Origin: Dyadobacter luteus
GTDB lineage: Bacteria; Bacteroidota; Bacteroidia; Cytophagales; Spirosomataceae
DNA: 64,000 bases
Reading direction: 5' to 3'
Assembly: GCF_003383615.1 (NCBI RefSeq)
Contig: NZ_QNUL01000016.1
Coordinates: 62,001 to 126,000 of the forward strand
Shown piece after piece: positions 51,053 through 59,657 of the stretch; the first letter of the stretch is position 1; each line of letters starts with the position of its first letter. The notes below the pieces were generated by a model. That model saw only the letters and a program-made list of their open reading frames with translations, ran no database searches and was not told the DNA's origin. Made by a program: the position numbers and the translations under genes.

Positions 51053-51799
51053 TTATCTCAACTCTAACAGCGCACAAGCTTGTTCTGAGGCAGACTGTTC
51101 CGCTTTTTTCTTGGTGAAACCATTTCCAACAGCAAACGGCTCATCATTCACCAGTATCTGGGAAATGAATTCGCGGTGGTGACGTGTTCCTCTTTCTTCA
51201 AGTATTTCGAAGCGAATTTCCTTGCCTTCCCGCTGAGCCCATTCGATGATAAGACTCTTGAAGTTCACATTATTTTGGATAATACTATCCAGATCGTAAT
51301 GTGTGATGAGTTTACTGATTATAAAAGTTCGTGTGAACCTAAATCCTTTATCCAGATAAATGGCACCCACGAATGCTTCCAGTGCATCGCCATACATAGA
51401 CGAGCGGGGAGACATTCCCCTACGGTTTCCATCATACTCAATCAGATGATCCAGCCCCAGTTTACGCGAGATCTGGTTCAACGACTCGCGATTAACGATC
51501 CGTGAACGGATTTCGGTAAGAAAACCTTCGTCTTTATAAGGATATTTAGTAAAAAGGAACTCGGCTACTACCATACCCAAAACCGCATCACCCAGGTATT
51601 CGAGCCTCTCATTGGACTCCCGAAAACCTTTGATGGCTGTTTCCCTGGAAGCAGAAGTATGCCTGAAAGCGAGTTGATAAACGCCCAGATTAGACGGACG
51701 GTCACCAATCACATGTGCAATCGATTCTTTAAATTTTTTATCCTCAGCACTTCCGGTTCTGAAAAGAGAAAGTATCGGTATAAGAATTCGCTTTGCCAA
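51053..51799 (-). CDS. rnc: ribonuclease III
   Basis: RNase III cleaves double-stranded RNA, for example in rRNA precursor processing. The 248-residue protein has the signature NERLEYLGDAVLGMV (about 62-76) with the metal-binding Glu and Asp, a second acidic pair in DALEAFVGAIYLD, and a C-terminal double-stranded-RNA-binding domain (about 175-245) ending in KKKAEQSASEQACALL. It follows fabF with 10 bases between the genes, and acpP lies upstream, giving the conserved acpP-fabF-rnc operon. Confidence 0.96.
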   Translation of the reverse strand: MAKRILIPILSLFRTGSAEDKKFKESIAHVIGDRPSNLGVYQLAFRHTSASRETAIKGFRESNERLEYLGDAVLGMVVAEFLFTKYPYKDEGFLTEIRSRIVNRESLNQISRKLGLDHLIEYDGNRRGMSPRSSMYGDALEAFVGAIYLDKGFRFTRTFIISKLITHYDLDSIIQNNVNFKSLIIEWAQREGKEIRFEILEERGTRHHREFISQILVNDEPFAVGNGFTKKKAEQSASEQACALLELR

Positions 51800-51809
51800 G
51801 TTCTAGTTT

Positions 51810-53066
51810 TTAATCTCCCTCGTACTTTTTGAAAATGACAGAAGCGTTATGTCCGCCAAAACCAAAAGTATTACTTAAGGCAATCTTCACCTCACGTTTC
51901 TGGGCTTTGTTAAAGGTAAGATTCAGACGAGGATTAATTTCAGGATCGTCTGTAAAGTGGTTGATTGTAGGAGGAATAATCTGATCACGAATCGCAAGGA
52001 TACATGCGGCAGCTTCAATGGCTCCGGCACCTCCCAGTAAATGACCCGTCATAGATTTCGTAGAGCTGATATTCATTTTGTATGCATGCTCTCCAAAGAA
52101 CTTCTCAATGGCCTTGATTTCCTGTGGATCACCAATCGGAGTCGATGTCCCGTGGGTATTGATATAATCAATTTCCTCAGGCCTAATTCCTGCGTTTTCG
52201 ACAGTATTTTTCATCACCATATATGCGCCTCTCCCTTCAGGATGAGGAGCAGTAATGTGATATGCATCAGATGACATACCGCCACCGATCATTTCAGCGT
52301 AAATTTTGGCACCGCGTGCTTTCGCGTGCTCGTATTCCTCCAGAATCAACGCCGCACCACCTTCTCCCAACACAAAACCGTCACGGTCTTTGTCGTAAGG
52401 GCGGGAAGCTGTTTCCGGAGAATCATTCCTTTCCGAAAGTGCTTTCAGCGCGTTAAATCCTCCCATACCTGCATTGGTAACAGCCGCTTCTGATCCTCCT
52501 GAAATGCAGACGTTCATCATACCCAGACGGATATAGTTGAAAGCATCTATCAAAGCGTTGGTAGCTGAAGCGCAAGCTGAAACTGTAATGAAAGTAGGCC
52601 CCCGGAATCCATAGCGGATAGAAATAACGCCTGACGCACTGTCAGCAATCATTTTCGGGATAAAGAAAGGATTAAAGCGGGGATTTCTACCGCCTTCAGA
52701 AAAGTTTAAAACCTCATCTTCAAATGTCTTCAATCCACCAATACCAGATCCCCAAATTACACCGGCTTTGTCAAGATCAAGCTTATCTGTGTCAAAGCCG
52801 GCGTCCTTCATTGCTTCGTCAGAAGCAATAACGGCATACTGGGTGAATGGATCCATTTTACGGGCTTCCTGCCGAGGTATGTAATCATTGATATCCAGTC
52901 CCTTTACCTCACAGGCAAATCGGGTACGAAACTTTTCTGCATCGAACCTGGTAATAGGCGCAGCTCCGCTGACACCAGCCACCAAATTTTTCCAAAAAGT
53001 AGGAACATCATTACCAACAGGCGTTAATGCGCCCATTCCTGTGATTACAACTCGCTTAAAACTCAT
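51810..53066 (-). CDS. fabF: beta-ketoacyl-ACP synthase II
   Basis: FabF elongates acyl-ACP with malonyl-ACP in fatty-acid synthesis. The 418-residue protein has the catalytic cysteine in SACASATNA (about 165), and the two histidines in NTHGTSTPIGDPQE and MTGHLLGGAGA, giving the Cys-His-His triad of KAS I/II enzymes. FGFGGHNAS near the C-terminus is also typical. It is flanked by acpP upstream and rnc downstream on the same strand. The start at 53066 follows the acpP stop by 45 bases. Confidence 0.97.
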   Translation of the reverse strand: MSFKRVVITGMGALTPVGNDVPTFWKNLVAGVSGAAPITRFDAEKFRTRFACEVKGLDINDYIPRQEARKMDPFTQYAVIASDEAMKDAGFDTDKLDLDKAGVIWGSGIGGLKTFEDEVLNFSEGGRNPRFNPFFIPKMIADSASGVISIRYGFRGPTFITVSACASATNALIDAFNYIRLGMMNVCISGGSEAAVTNAGMGGFNALKALSERNDSPETASRPYDKDRDGFVLGEGGAALILEEYEHAKARGAKIYAEMIGGGMSSDAYHITAPHPEGRGAYMVMKNTVENAGIRPEEIDYINTHGTSTPIGDPQEIKAIEKFFGEHAYKMNISSTKSMTGHLLGGAGAIEAAACILAIRDQIIPPTINHFTDDPEINPRLNLTFNKAQKREVKIALSNTFGFGGHNASVIFKKYEGD

Positions 53067-53111
53067 AAAATAAAGGACAGAAAGAAGATGATACTATAAA
53101 AGAAAAATGAA

Positions 53112-53348
53112 TTACTTCACGTTTTCTTCAAGGTATGCAACAGCCTGACCAACTGTACCAATGTTTTCTGCTTGATCGTCAGGAATAGAAAGGTTAAATT
53201 CTTTCTCGAATTCCATAATCAATTCAACGGTATCTAGAGAGTCCGCTCCCAAGTCGTTCTGGAAGTTTGCTTCTGGCGTAACCTCCGACTCTTCTACGCC
53301 GAGTTTTTCGACGATAATTTGCTTAACTCTTTCTGCAATTGCTGACAT
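53112..53348 (-). CDS. acpP: acyl carrier protein
   Basis: A 78-residue acyl carrier protein. The phosphopantetheine attachment serine lies in [15 protein letters not shown] at about residue 40, the helices flanking it are strongly acidic, and the overall length is standard. It carries growing acyl chains for fatty-acid, lipid A and other lipid synthesis. First gene of the acpP-fabF-rnc operon. Confidence 0.97.
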   Translation of the reverse strand: MSAIAERVKQIIVEKLGVEESEVTPEANFQNDLGADSLDTVELIMEFEKEFNLSIPDDQAENIGTVGQAVAYLEENVK

Positions 53349-53577
53349 TTTATAAACACTTTTTGGTTAAAATCGCAACAAAGAAAGATATTTCAGTTCA
53401 CTTTGTCAAAATTTTTTTAGTCGTTTAAATTTATTGCCCTCCGAACCCGGAATTTTAAAAAAACAGAAAATCAGTTGATTGTACTTATACGTTTCAATAA
53501 AAATGTCAATCGCATAGAGAACATTAGGGATAACTGTACATTCGCAGAACTTTAGATTTTACCAGATTTACACCGAC

Positions 53578-54390
53578 ATGATTAACATACCGAAATTAAA
53601 AAATACAGATTCTCAGATGTTTTTCCTCATGGCCGGCCCCTGTGCCATAGAAGGACGGGATATGGCGTTACGTATTGCAGAACACATTGTTACGGTTACC
53701 GACCGCCTCAAAATCCCATACATTTTCAAAGGATCATATAGAAAGGCCAACAGAACAAAAATTGATTCCTTTACCGGGATCGGTGATGAAAAAGCCCTTA
53801 AAATCCTGCGCGAGGTGAGCGAAACTTTCGGAGTACCAACTGTTACGGATATCCACGAATCGCATGAAGCAGCACTGGCAGCAGAGTATGTGGATGTTTT
53901 ACAGATCCCTGCTTTTCTTTGCCGACAAACCGAATTACTTACCGCAGCTGCACGTACCGGCAAAGCAGTAAATGTAAAAAAAGGACAGTTTTTGTCTGGC
54001 GCTTCCATGAAATTTGCCGCTGAAAAAATCAATGAAGTAAATCCCGATGCTCAGGTGCTGCTTACCGACCGCGGTAACAGTTTCGGATATGGCGACCTGA
54101 TCGTCGATTACCGCAACTTGCCAGAAATGCAGGAATTCGGCGTTCCGGTAATTATGGATTGTACGCATTCGCTACAGCAACCCAACCAAAGTTCAGGTGT
54201 GACTGGCGGCAAACCAAAACTGATCGAAACCATTGCGAAGGCGGCTATCGCCGTAGGTGCAGACGGCCTATTTATTGAAACACACTTTAATCCTGCCGAA
54301 GCAAAATCAGATGGTGCAAATATGCTTCCACTGGATCAGCTCGAAGGGCTATTGGAAAGATTGGCACACGTTAGACAGGCTATTCTATGA
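53578..54390 (+). CDS. kdsA: 3-deoxy-8-phosphooctulonate synthase (Kdo-8-phosphate synthase)
   Basis: KdsA condenses arabinose-5-phosphate with phosphoenolpyruvate to give Kdo-8-phosphate, the precursor of the inner sugar of lipid A cores. The 270-residue TIM barrel has MAGPCAIEGRD near residue 18, KGSYRKANRTK, and VDVLQIPAFLCRQTELL, followed by KKGQFLSGASM, and ends with the metal and phosphate-binding IETHFNPAEAKSDGANML. The Asn in KGSYRKANR where metal-dependent forms have Cys-like ligands fits the non-metal class, but this is inference. It overlaps the PAP2 gene by 4 bases (ATGA). Confidence 0.95.
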   Translation: MINIPKLKNTDSQMFFLMAGPCAIEGRDMALRIAEHIVTVTDRLKIPYIFKGSYRKANRTKIDSFTGIGDEKALKILREVSETFGVPTVTDIHESHEAALAAEYVDVLQIPAFLCRQTELLTAAARTGKAVNVKKGQFLSGASMKFAAEKINEVNPDAQVLLTDRGNSFGYGDLIVDYRNLPEMQEFGVPVIMDCTHSLQQPNQSSGVTGGKPKLIETIAKAAIAVGADGLFIETHFNPAEAKSDGANMLPLDQLEGLLERLAHVRQAIL

Positions 54391-55115
54391 CCCGTCTCTC
54401 TCTTCCCGGGCAGGCAAGCCAATATCTTAGTCATTTCGCCGGATCTCTTCGCAAGTTGAGATCCGGTTGCTGTATATTGGTTTTGTTTTGGTGTACCACT
54501 CCTTTTGACGTGACTGCCCAGTCGGCCGACTCGACGCGATTATGGGTAGTAAAACCGATGGACGTAATACCGCCGGTTTCACTTGCATTAGCCGGATTGG
54601 TAACACAAGGCAAGATCAGCCGGCATCTTCAGCGAAATGTGGTCAGCAATTATCCAAACTTCAGAACACATGTGGACGATTATCTTCCTTATGCACCGGG
54701 AGTAGTGAGTTTAAGTCTGGCGGCTTCCGGAGTAAAAGGAAAACATAAACTGGGAGATCAACTGATATTAGCATTACTATCCAACGTGATTGCGCAGGGC
54801 GTCACACAAAGCCTGAAACGTGTTATCGCTTATCCCAGACCCAATGGCGAAGACAACCATTCCTTCCCATCCGGTCATGCTACTACTGCATTCACTAATG
54901 CTACATTACTTCACGAAGAATACGGACACAGAAGTCCACTATATAGTATTGGCGGCTATGGAACTGCCACTGCTGTAGGCGCAATGCGCGTTTTGAACAA
55001 CAAACACTGGCTGGCCGATGTACTGATGGGTGCAGGTGTAGGCATCGGTGCAACCAAAGTGCTGTATATCAGTTACCCGTGGATGCAACAAACTGTACGT
55101 CGGATGAAACATTAA
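54387..55115 (+). CDS. PAP2-superfamily phosphatase
   Basis: A 242-residue phosphatidic-acid-phosphatase-type enzyme. Hydrophobic N-terminus, then the three-part PAP2 signature: K-x6-RP within KRVIAYPRP, PSGH in SFPSGHATT, and R-x5-H-x3-D within MRVLNNKHWLADVLMG. It is exported or membrane-bound with the active site on the periplasmic side. Enzymes of this fold dephosphorylate lipid phosphates such as undecaprenyl pyrophosphate, phosphatidylglycerophosphate or lipid A. The ATGA overlap with kdsA suggests lipid A or envelope lipid metabolism, but the substrate is not determined. Confidence 0.88.
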   Translation: MTRLSLPGQASQYLSHFAGSLRKLRSGCCILVLFWCTTPFDVTAQSADSTRLWVVKPMDVIPPVSLALAGLVTQGKISRHLQRNVVSNYPNFRTHVDDYLPYAPGVVSLSLAASGVKGKHKLGDQLILALLSNVIAQGVTQSLKRVIAYPRPNGEDNHSFPSGHATTAFTNATLLHEEYGHRSPLYSIGGYGTATAVGAMRVLNNKHWLADVLMGAGVGIGATKVLYISYPWMQQTVRRMKH

Positions 55116-55226
55116 TTGAGCTATTATTCCGATTTTATCAGAAAGCTGATTATTTTGAAATGCTGTTGACATACCGTTGTCAATGTCCTGATTTTAATTT
55201 GTCAGGATCACAAAATAATTCAACAC

Positions 55227-55685
55227 ATGCAACTCAAAACAATTGCCCCTATTCACGTTTTTTCATTTGAGACCGTCACCACACTTCGGGATCTCTCCCG
55301 CTTCGTACGTGTAGTTGTTCGTCAGTTATATAAAGATGCTATTCAGAATGATCTGGAAATAACAGGACCTGTCTATTGGGTTTACAAAGGTGCAGATGGC
55401 AATCCGGATACTCCATTTACACTTACCATTGCCCTCCCTGTTTCACAAACTGAAGAAACCATCACTAATTCTGATTTTAAATTACAAACTTTGCCCGCCT
55501 TCAGATGTATGTCATGTATACATGAAGGAGAATGGTCAAAACTCGGTGATACTTACGGCGGGATTATTTCCGAAATTCTTGTAAAAGAACCAGCTATGAA
55601 CGGAGAAAACAGAGAAATTTACATCAACATGGATTTTGACCATCCAGAAAGAAACATTACAGAGGTACAGATAGGCCTCATCTGA
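55227..55685 (+). CDS. GyrI-like/small-molecule-binding domain protein
   Basis: A 152-residue single-domain protein of the GyrI-like (SHS2/AraC effector-binding) fold: IAPIHVFSFETVTTL at the N-terminus, then GPVYWVYKG, then a central acidic strand region, and HEGEWSKLGDTYGGII near residue 105, with a REIYINMDFD segment close to the C-terminus. Members bind small hydrophobic or cationic ligands and some inhibit DNA gyrase or act as effector-binding subunits. There is no DNA-binding domain. The function is unknown; it stands before tag, from which it is separated by 20 bases. Confidence 0.75.
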   Translation: MQLKTIAPIHVFSFETVTTLRDLSRFVRVVVRQLYKDAIQNDLEITGPVYWVYKGADGNPDTPFTLTIALPVSQTEETITNSDFKLQTLPAFRCMSCIHEGEWSKLGDTYGGIISEILVKEPAMNGENREIYINMDFDHPERNITEVQIGLI

Positions 55686-55705
55686 TCACATCTGCATCAT
55701 TAGCT

Positions 55706-56239
55706 ATGTCGTATTGCCATTATATCAACAATCAGGTTTCGGAACAGCCGGATTATTTACTGAATAAACATTACCACGATCATCAGTATGGGTTTCCGAT
55801 TGAGGAGGATGACGAACTGTTCGGAAGATTTATACTTGAAATAAACCAGGCGGGTCTGAGCTGGACACTCATGCTCCGGAAGCAGGCCAGCTTCCGGGCA
55901 TCGTATGACCAATTCTCTATCGAAAAAATCGCAGCATATGATGAATCTGATCGGGAAAGGCTGATGCAGGATGCCGGCGTTATTCGTAATAAACTAAAAA
56001 TAAATGCTGCTATCGTGAACGCACAAAAGATATTGGAGCTAAGAAAAGAATTCAGAACGTTTAAGGGCTGGCTGGATGCGCACAAGTCTCTGAGTAAAGC
56101 GGAATGGATAAAGCTTTTCAAAAAAACTTTCAAATTCACAGGAGGAGAAATTGTAAACGAATTTCTGATGAGCACGGGTTATTTGCCGGGAGCGCACATC
56201 CCTGACTGCCCGATCTATAAAAGAATTCATCTGATTTAA
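55706..56239 (+). CDS. tag: DNA-3-methyladenine glycosylase I
   Basis: Tag removes 3-methyladenine from alkylated DNA, the first step of base-excision repair. The 177-residue protein has C4, YHDHQYGFPIEEDDELF, the catalytic LEINQAGLSW and GVIRNKLKINA segments, and ends with the PGAHIPDC element, where the His and Cys together with C4 and an N-terminal His form the structural zinc site of the family. Its start lies 20 bases after the GyrI-like gene, suggesting an operon. The second residue context around C4 is slightly different from E. coli, but the fold residues are intact. Confidence 0.9.
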   Translation: MSYCHYINNQVSEQPDYLLNKHYHDHQYGFPIEEDDELFGRFILEINQAGLSWTLMLRKQASFRASYDQFSIEKIAAYDESDRERLMQDAGVIRNKLKINAAIVNAQKILELRKEFRTFKGWLDAHKSLSKAEWIKLFKKTFKFTGGEIVNEFLMSTGYLPGAHIPDCPIYKRIHLI

Positions 56240-56252
56240 TACAATATCCTGC

Positions 56253-57890
56253 TTACCTGGCAGGATATGTTTTTTCAAGCCAAACCAGCATTTTTTCCAT
56301 TACGTCTACCATTGAGCCTGCACTCATCCCATGTTTATCTTCCGGATACAATTCATACTGCGCAGGAACACCCATACTCAACAGTTTTTTGTATAAGTTT
56401 TCAGCCTGACTAACATGTACCAGAGGATCCTGACCTCCATGAAACAGAATAGTCGGCACACCAGTCTCTTTCGTGAGATGGTACGACGGACTCGCATCTT
56501 TCGCAATTTGCGCATTCGGGTCTTTTTCTCCTAAAAACCTGATTACTGTATTATCTGCATCACTGCCATCCGCCCGAACCGTTTTATCTGTCAGGTCGGT
56601 AGGCCCCCAGAGATCCACGACACCTTTTACCTTCTTTTCTGTATTATGTCCGTAAGCGTATAACATGGCCAGATGCGCTCCTGCACTTCCACCCATCAGC
56701 ACAAACTCACTACCATTGTATTTATATTTTTTCGATTTGTCAGTCAGAAATTTCAGCGCTTTTTCAACATCCGTAATCTGTGCGGGAAAAAGATCTTTTC
56801 CATCCTTTACCAGCCTGTAATTCATAGAAACTACCGCATATCCCCTTTTCCCTACCAATTCCTCTATAAAAGCCTCAGGAAATTCACTTTTATCTCCTCT
56901 GCTCCAGGAACCGCCATGGATGTAAACAATCACCCGGGTTGAATCCGTATGATTGCGGGGAACATAGGCATCCAGCAGATTTTCATTACCGGCAGCATCG
57001 GCGTACTTTATATTTTTCAGCGTTATATAGCCAGATTTCTTTTTTTCGGTTCGAAGCACTGCCGTAGCGGGAACAGCATTCCTCCACCCCTTATCTTTCA
57101 AAAATGCCACAAGTTTTGCCGGATGATCCGTTTGCAATCCATGTACACCTTTAGCCAAAGCTTCTTCCCAGGTGTCGGGGCCTTCCGAAGGATTTTGTAC
57201 ATCCAGCCATACTGCCACCCCCTTTTCTCCGGCGGTTCGTACCATGTCAGGGCTCGCTATATTATCCAGAACTTCAATTTTCACCTGCCCCAGAAAAATA
57301 TTCAGCTGCGCGCTGTTTTTCACCTCGTCGATCAGACTTGTCATCAATGGCATTTGCGGAGCTACATTGCGCCATTGTTTGTACTGGGGTATTTTATTGA
57401 GATATACGACCACCTGCTTTTCCATTCCAGCATCACGGATTTGCTCCCAGGTTTGTGTTACATCAGCTTCTTTGAAATCAAGGTAAATGTTGATTTCCCC
57501 CTTACAAACTTTCAGTACCTCTTTGAATTCAGGAATCCGGTGCGATTTCTTCTCTCCGTTTAATACTTTCAGGGCGCGTAGTTCTGCCAATGTCAAATCA
57601 GCAACCCTGCCTTTACCATCAGTTGTACGATCTACAGTGGCATCATGTACGACCACAAGTTGTCCATCTTTACTGGTGCGCAGATCCACTTCCACATAAT
57701 CAGCACCAGCCTTAATGGCTTCCTTGAACGAGGCAATGGTATTTTCAGGAACATCCACATGATTTCCTCTGTGAGCGATAACGACCAGCTTATTTTTGGA
57801 AAAAGGCAAAACAGCCTGTGAGAATACGGACGTATTGATCAGGCAAAAAAATAGAAGCAGATAATATCGGTTGTTGATTGAAGTATACAT
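56253..57890 (-). CDS. glycerophosphodiester phosphodiesterase - alpha/beta hydrolase fusion
   Basis: A two-domain exported protein. The start at 57890 (MYTSINNR, 545 residues) precedes a signal peptide ending near SVFSQ. Residues about 30-270 form a GDPD domain: AHRGNHVDVPENTIASF, then EVDLRTSKDGQLVVVHD, the metal and catalytic His pair, and LKVLNGEKKSHRIPEF. Residues about 295-545 are an esterase of the BD-FAE/hormone-sensitive-lipase type with YIHGGSWSRGDKSE (oxyanion HGG), GGSAGAHLA (nucleophile GxSxG) and a late HGGQDPLV and KHGM with the Asp/His positions. It may cleave a lipid-like diester and then an ester in the periplasm; the combination is unusual. Confidence 0.85.
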   Translation of the reverse strand: MYTSINNRYYLLLFFCLINTSVFSQAVLPFSKNKLVVIAHRGNHVDVPENTIASFKEAIKAGADYVEVDLRTSKDGQLVVVHDATVDRTTDGKGRVADLTLAELRALKVLNGEKKSHRIPEFKEVLKVCKGEINIYLDFKEADVTQTWEQIRDAGMEKQVVVYLNKIPQYKQWRNVAPQMPLMTSLIDEVKNSAQLNIFLGQVKIEVLDNIASPDMVRTAGEKGVAVWLDVQNPSEGPDTWEEALAKGVHGLQTDHPAKLVAFLKDKGWRNAVPATAVLRTEKKKSGYITLKNIKYADAAGNENLLDAYVPRNHTDSTRVIVYIHGGSWSRGDKSEFPEAFIEELVGKRGYAVVSMNYRLVKDGKDLFPAQITDVEKALKFLTDKSKKYKYNGSEFVLMGGSAGAHLAMLYAYGHNTEKKVKGVVDLWGPTDLTDKTVRADGSDADNTVIRFLGEKDPNAQIAKDASPSYHLTKETGVPTILFHGGQDPLVHVSQAENLYKKLLSMGVPAQYELYPEDKHGMSAGSMVDVMEKMLVWLEKTYPAR

Positions 57891-58035
57891 CTTATGCATC
57901 GTTTGAGACAAACATCAGCATGTATACTAAGGAAGAAGGCAGAAGGGCTATTCTTAAAAAAGTCTCCCCGGACAATGGTATTCACAAAAAATGTATGGAA
58001 ATACAAGTGTGCATTTCCATACATCGAAGCTATTT

Positions 58036-58953
58036 TCAAGCGATTTCGAAGCTCGACAAATTTACGAACTGCTGTACACGCTCATTAATTTCTTCCTGAG
58101 TAAGGTTAACCAATCGCTCCGTTCCGAATTTCTCAACACAGAAAGAGGCCATTGCTGAACCATAAATAATGGCACGTTTCATATTCTCAAAAGAGATATC
58201 TCCAGTACTCGCCAGATAACCTATAAATCCTCCTGCAAAAGTATCTCCTGCTCCTGTCGGATCGAAAACTTCCTCCAATGGCAATGCAGGCGCATAGAAA
58301 ATACGATCGCCCTGGAATAAAAGAGCCCCATGTTCACCCTTTTTAATGATAAGCGTTTTAGGTCCCATTGCCATAATTTTGGCTGCAGCCTTTCGCAAGG
58401 AATATTCTCCGGATAGCTGGCGTGCTTCTTCATCGTTGATGGTCACAACATCCACCATGCTGATCACTTCTTTCAGGTCTTCAAGCGCGATATTCATCCA
58501 AAGATTCATCGTATCCAGCATAATCAGCTTAGGGCGGTTTGCCATACGCTCAATTACCAGCTTCTGAGTAGCAGGCACCGTATTACCCAACATCAAGAAC
58601 TGCGTCGACTGGTATGAATCGGGAATGATCGGATCGAAATGCTCCATTACATTCAGTTGTGTTTCAAGGGTGTCGCGCGTGTTCATATCTTCATGATATT
58701 TACCAGACCAGAAGAAAGTCTTGCCATCAGAAATGATCTCCAAACCTTCTGTATTCACACCGTGTTCTTCCAACAGACTGATCATACTTTGAGGAAAATC
58801 ACCTCCTACAACTGCTACCAGATTATTTTCTTTGGTAAAATAAGAAGCAGACAAAGTAATATATGTAGCGGCGCCACCTATGATTTTATCGGTTTTCCCG
58901 AATGGGGTTTCAAGAGCATCAAATGCGACAGATCCAACTGTTAGTAAACTCAT
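58036..58953 (-). CDS. PfkB-family carbohydrate/nucleoside kinase
   Basis: A 305-residue ribokinase-type kinase. GGAATYITLSASYF near residue 25 and the C-terminal signature DPTGAGDTFAGGF, with the catalytic Asp, mark the family. KKGEHGALLF is the ATP-binding strand. The N-terminal SVAFDALETPFGK reading resembles adenosine-kinase/sugar-kinase members in Bacteroidota. Substrates could be ribose, adenosine, fructose or a related compound; the sequence does not decide. It is monocistronic with more than 200 bases to the next gene. Located between the GDPD fusion gene and the DUF5618 gene. Confidence 0.85.
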   Translation of the reverse strand: MSLLTVGSVAFDALETPFGKTDKIIGGAATYITLSASYFTKENNLVAVVGGDFPQSMISLLEEHGVNTEGLEIISDGKTFFWSGKYHEDMNTRDTLETQLNVMEHFDPIIPDSYQSTQFLMLGNTVPATQKLVIERMANRPKLIMLDTMNLWMNIALEDLKEVISMVDVVTINDEEARQLSGEYSLRKAAAKIMAMGPKTLIIKKGEHGALLFQGDRIFYAPALPLEEVFDPTGAGDTFAGGFIGYLASTGDISFENMKRAIIYGSAMASFCVEKFGTERLVNLTQEEINERVQQFVNLSSFEIA

Positions 58954-59194
58954 AAAGTAGTATTGTATTGATTTTAAGTATGTTTCAAATGTTTATTCTA
59001 TTCAAAAAACGCTGCGAAGATAAAGAAAACAGCTGAATTGCGTATTCGCCTGATTTGTATTATGCTAAACAGTTGGCAATCAATCATGGGTATTTGCTAT
59101 TTTTGCAGGAAGCCGGATATTTGAGCAAAAGATTCTGTTGATAATTTACGAGTTAGTGACATATACTTCATCAAACCTTAAACTATTATTGACA

Positions 59195-59581
59195 ATGGAA
59201 GCCATTTCTGAAGCACGCAGACATATTGATAACGCCAAAGGATTTCTGAGCAACAATGCAAGAAAAGAAGATGGCTTATATCAGGATAAAAAGTATGTCA
59301 AAATTGCCGGACACACCGCTTACACGGGTATTTTGCTGGCACTTGATGAATTGCTTGGTGAGAAAAAGAAGAAAACCAGAAAGAGTGTTGAATGGTACCA
59401 GAAGGAATTATCTGGTCTGGATAAAAAAATAACTTCAGATTTCGCGACAGCATATCAAATTTTACATCTTGATATGGGTTATGAGGGAACCAGAAGTGCT
59501 CAGATAGCAAAATTAGGAATAGACAACGCTGAGAAAATAATTAACTGGGTTGAAAACAGACTAACACCTCATTCGAAATGA
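59195..59581 (+). CDS. DUF5618-family protein
   Basis: The start at 59195 gives 128 residues of an all-helical protein, beginning MEAISEARRHIDNAKGFLSN and ending in a WVENRL element; an upstream ATG at 59138 adds 19 residues that do not fit. It belongs to the Bacteroidota DUF5618 family, whose members resemble HEPN-like or four-helix proteins. Tyr- and Lys-rich helices dominate, and there is no signal peptide. The function is unknown. Between it and cysS (59582-59657) I found no convincing partner gene. Confidence 0.72.
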   Translation: MEAISEARRHIDNAKGFLSNNARKEDGLYQDKKYVKIAGHTAYTGILLALDELLGEKKKKTRKSVEWYQKELSGLDKKITSDFATAYQILHLDMGYEGTRSAQIAKLGIDNAEKIINWVENRLTPHSK

Positions 59582-59657
59582 AAAGACAAAGTTGTTGTTC
59601 GGGCTTGTAAGAAACATAAGTACCGAAATCAGATATTTAAAAGAAAGTAACAATTAC

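Noticed and set aside
56949-57563. 204-residue plus-strand open frame
   Set aside because: Antisense to the GDPD-esterase fusion; the opposite frame has clear catalytic motifs and this one has none.
59582-59657. Possible toxin partner of DUF5618
   Set aside because: The short frame starting at 59578 (10 codons) has no domain and the neighbouring frame is the unlikely N-terminal extension of CysS.
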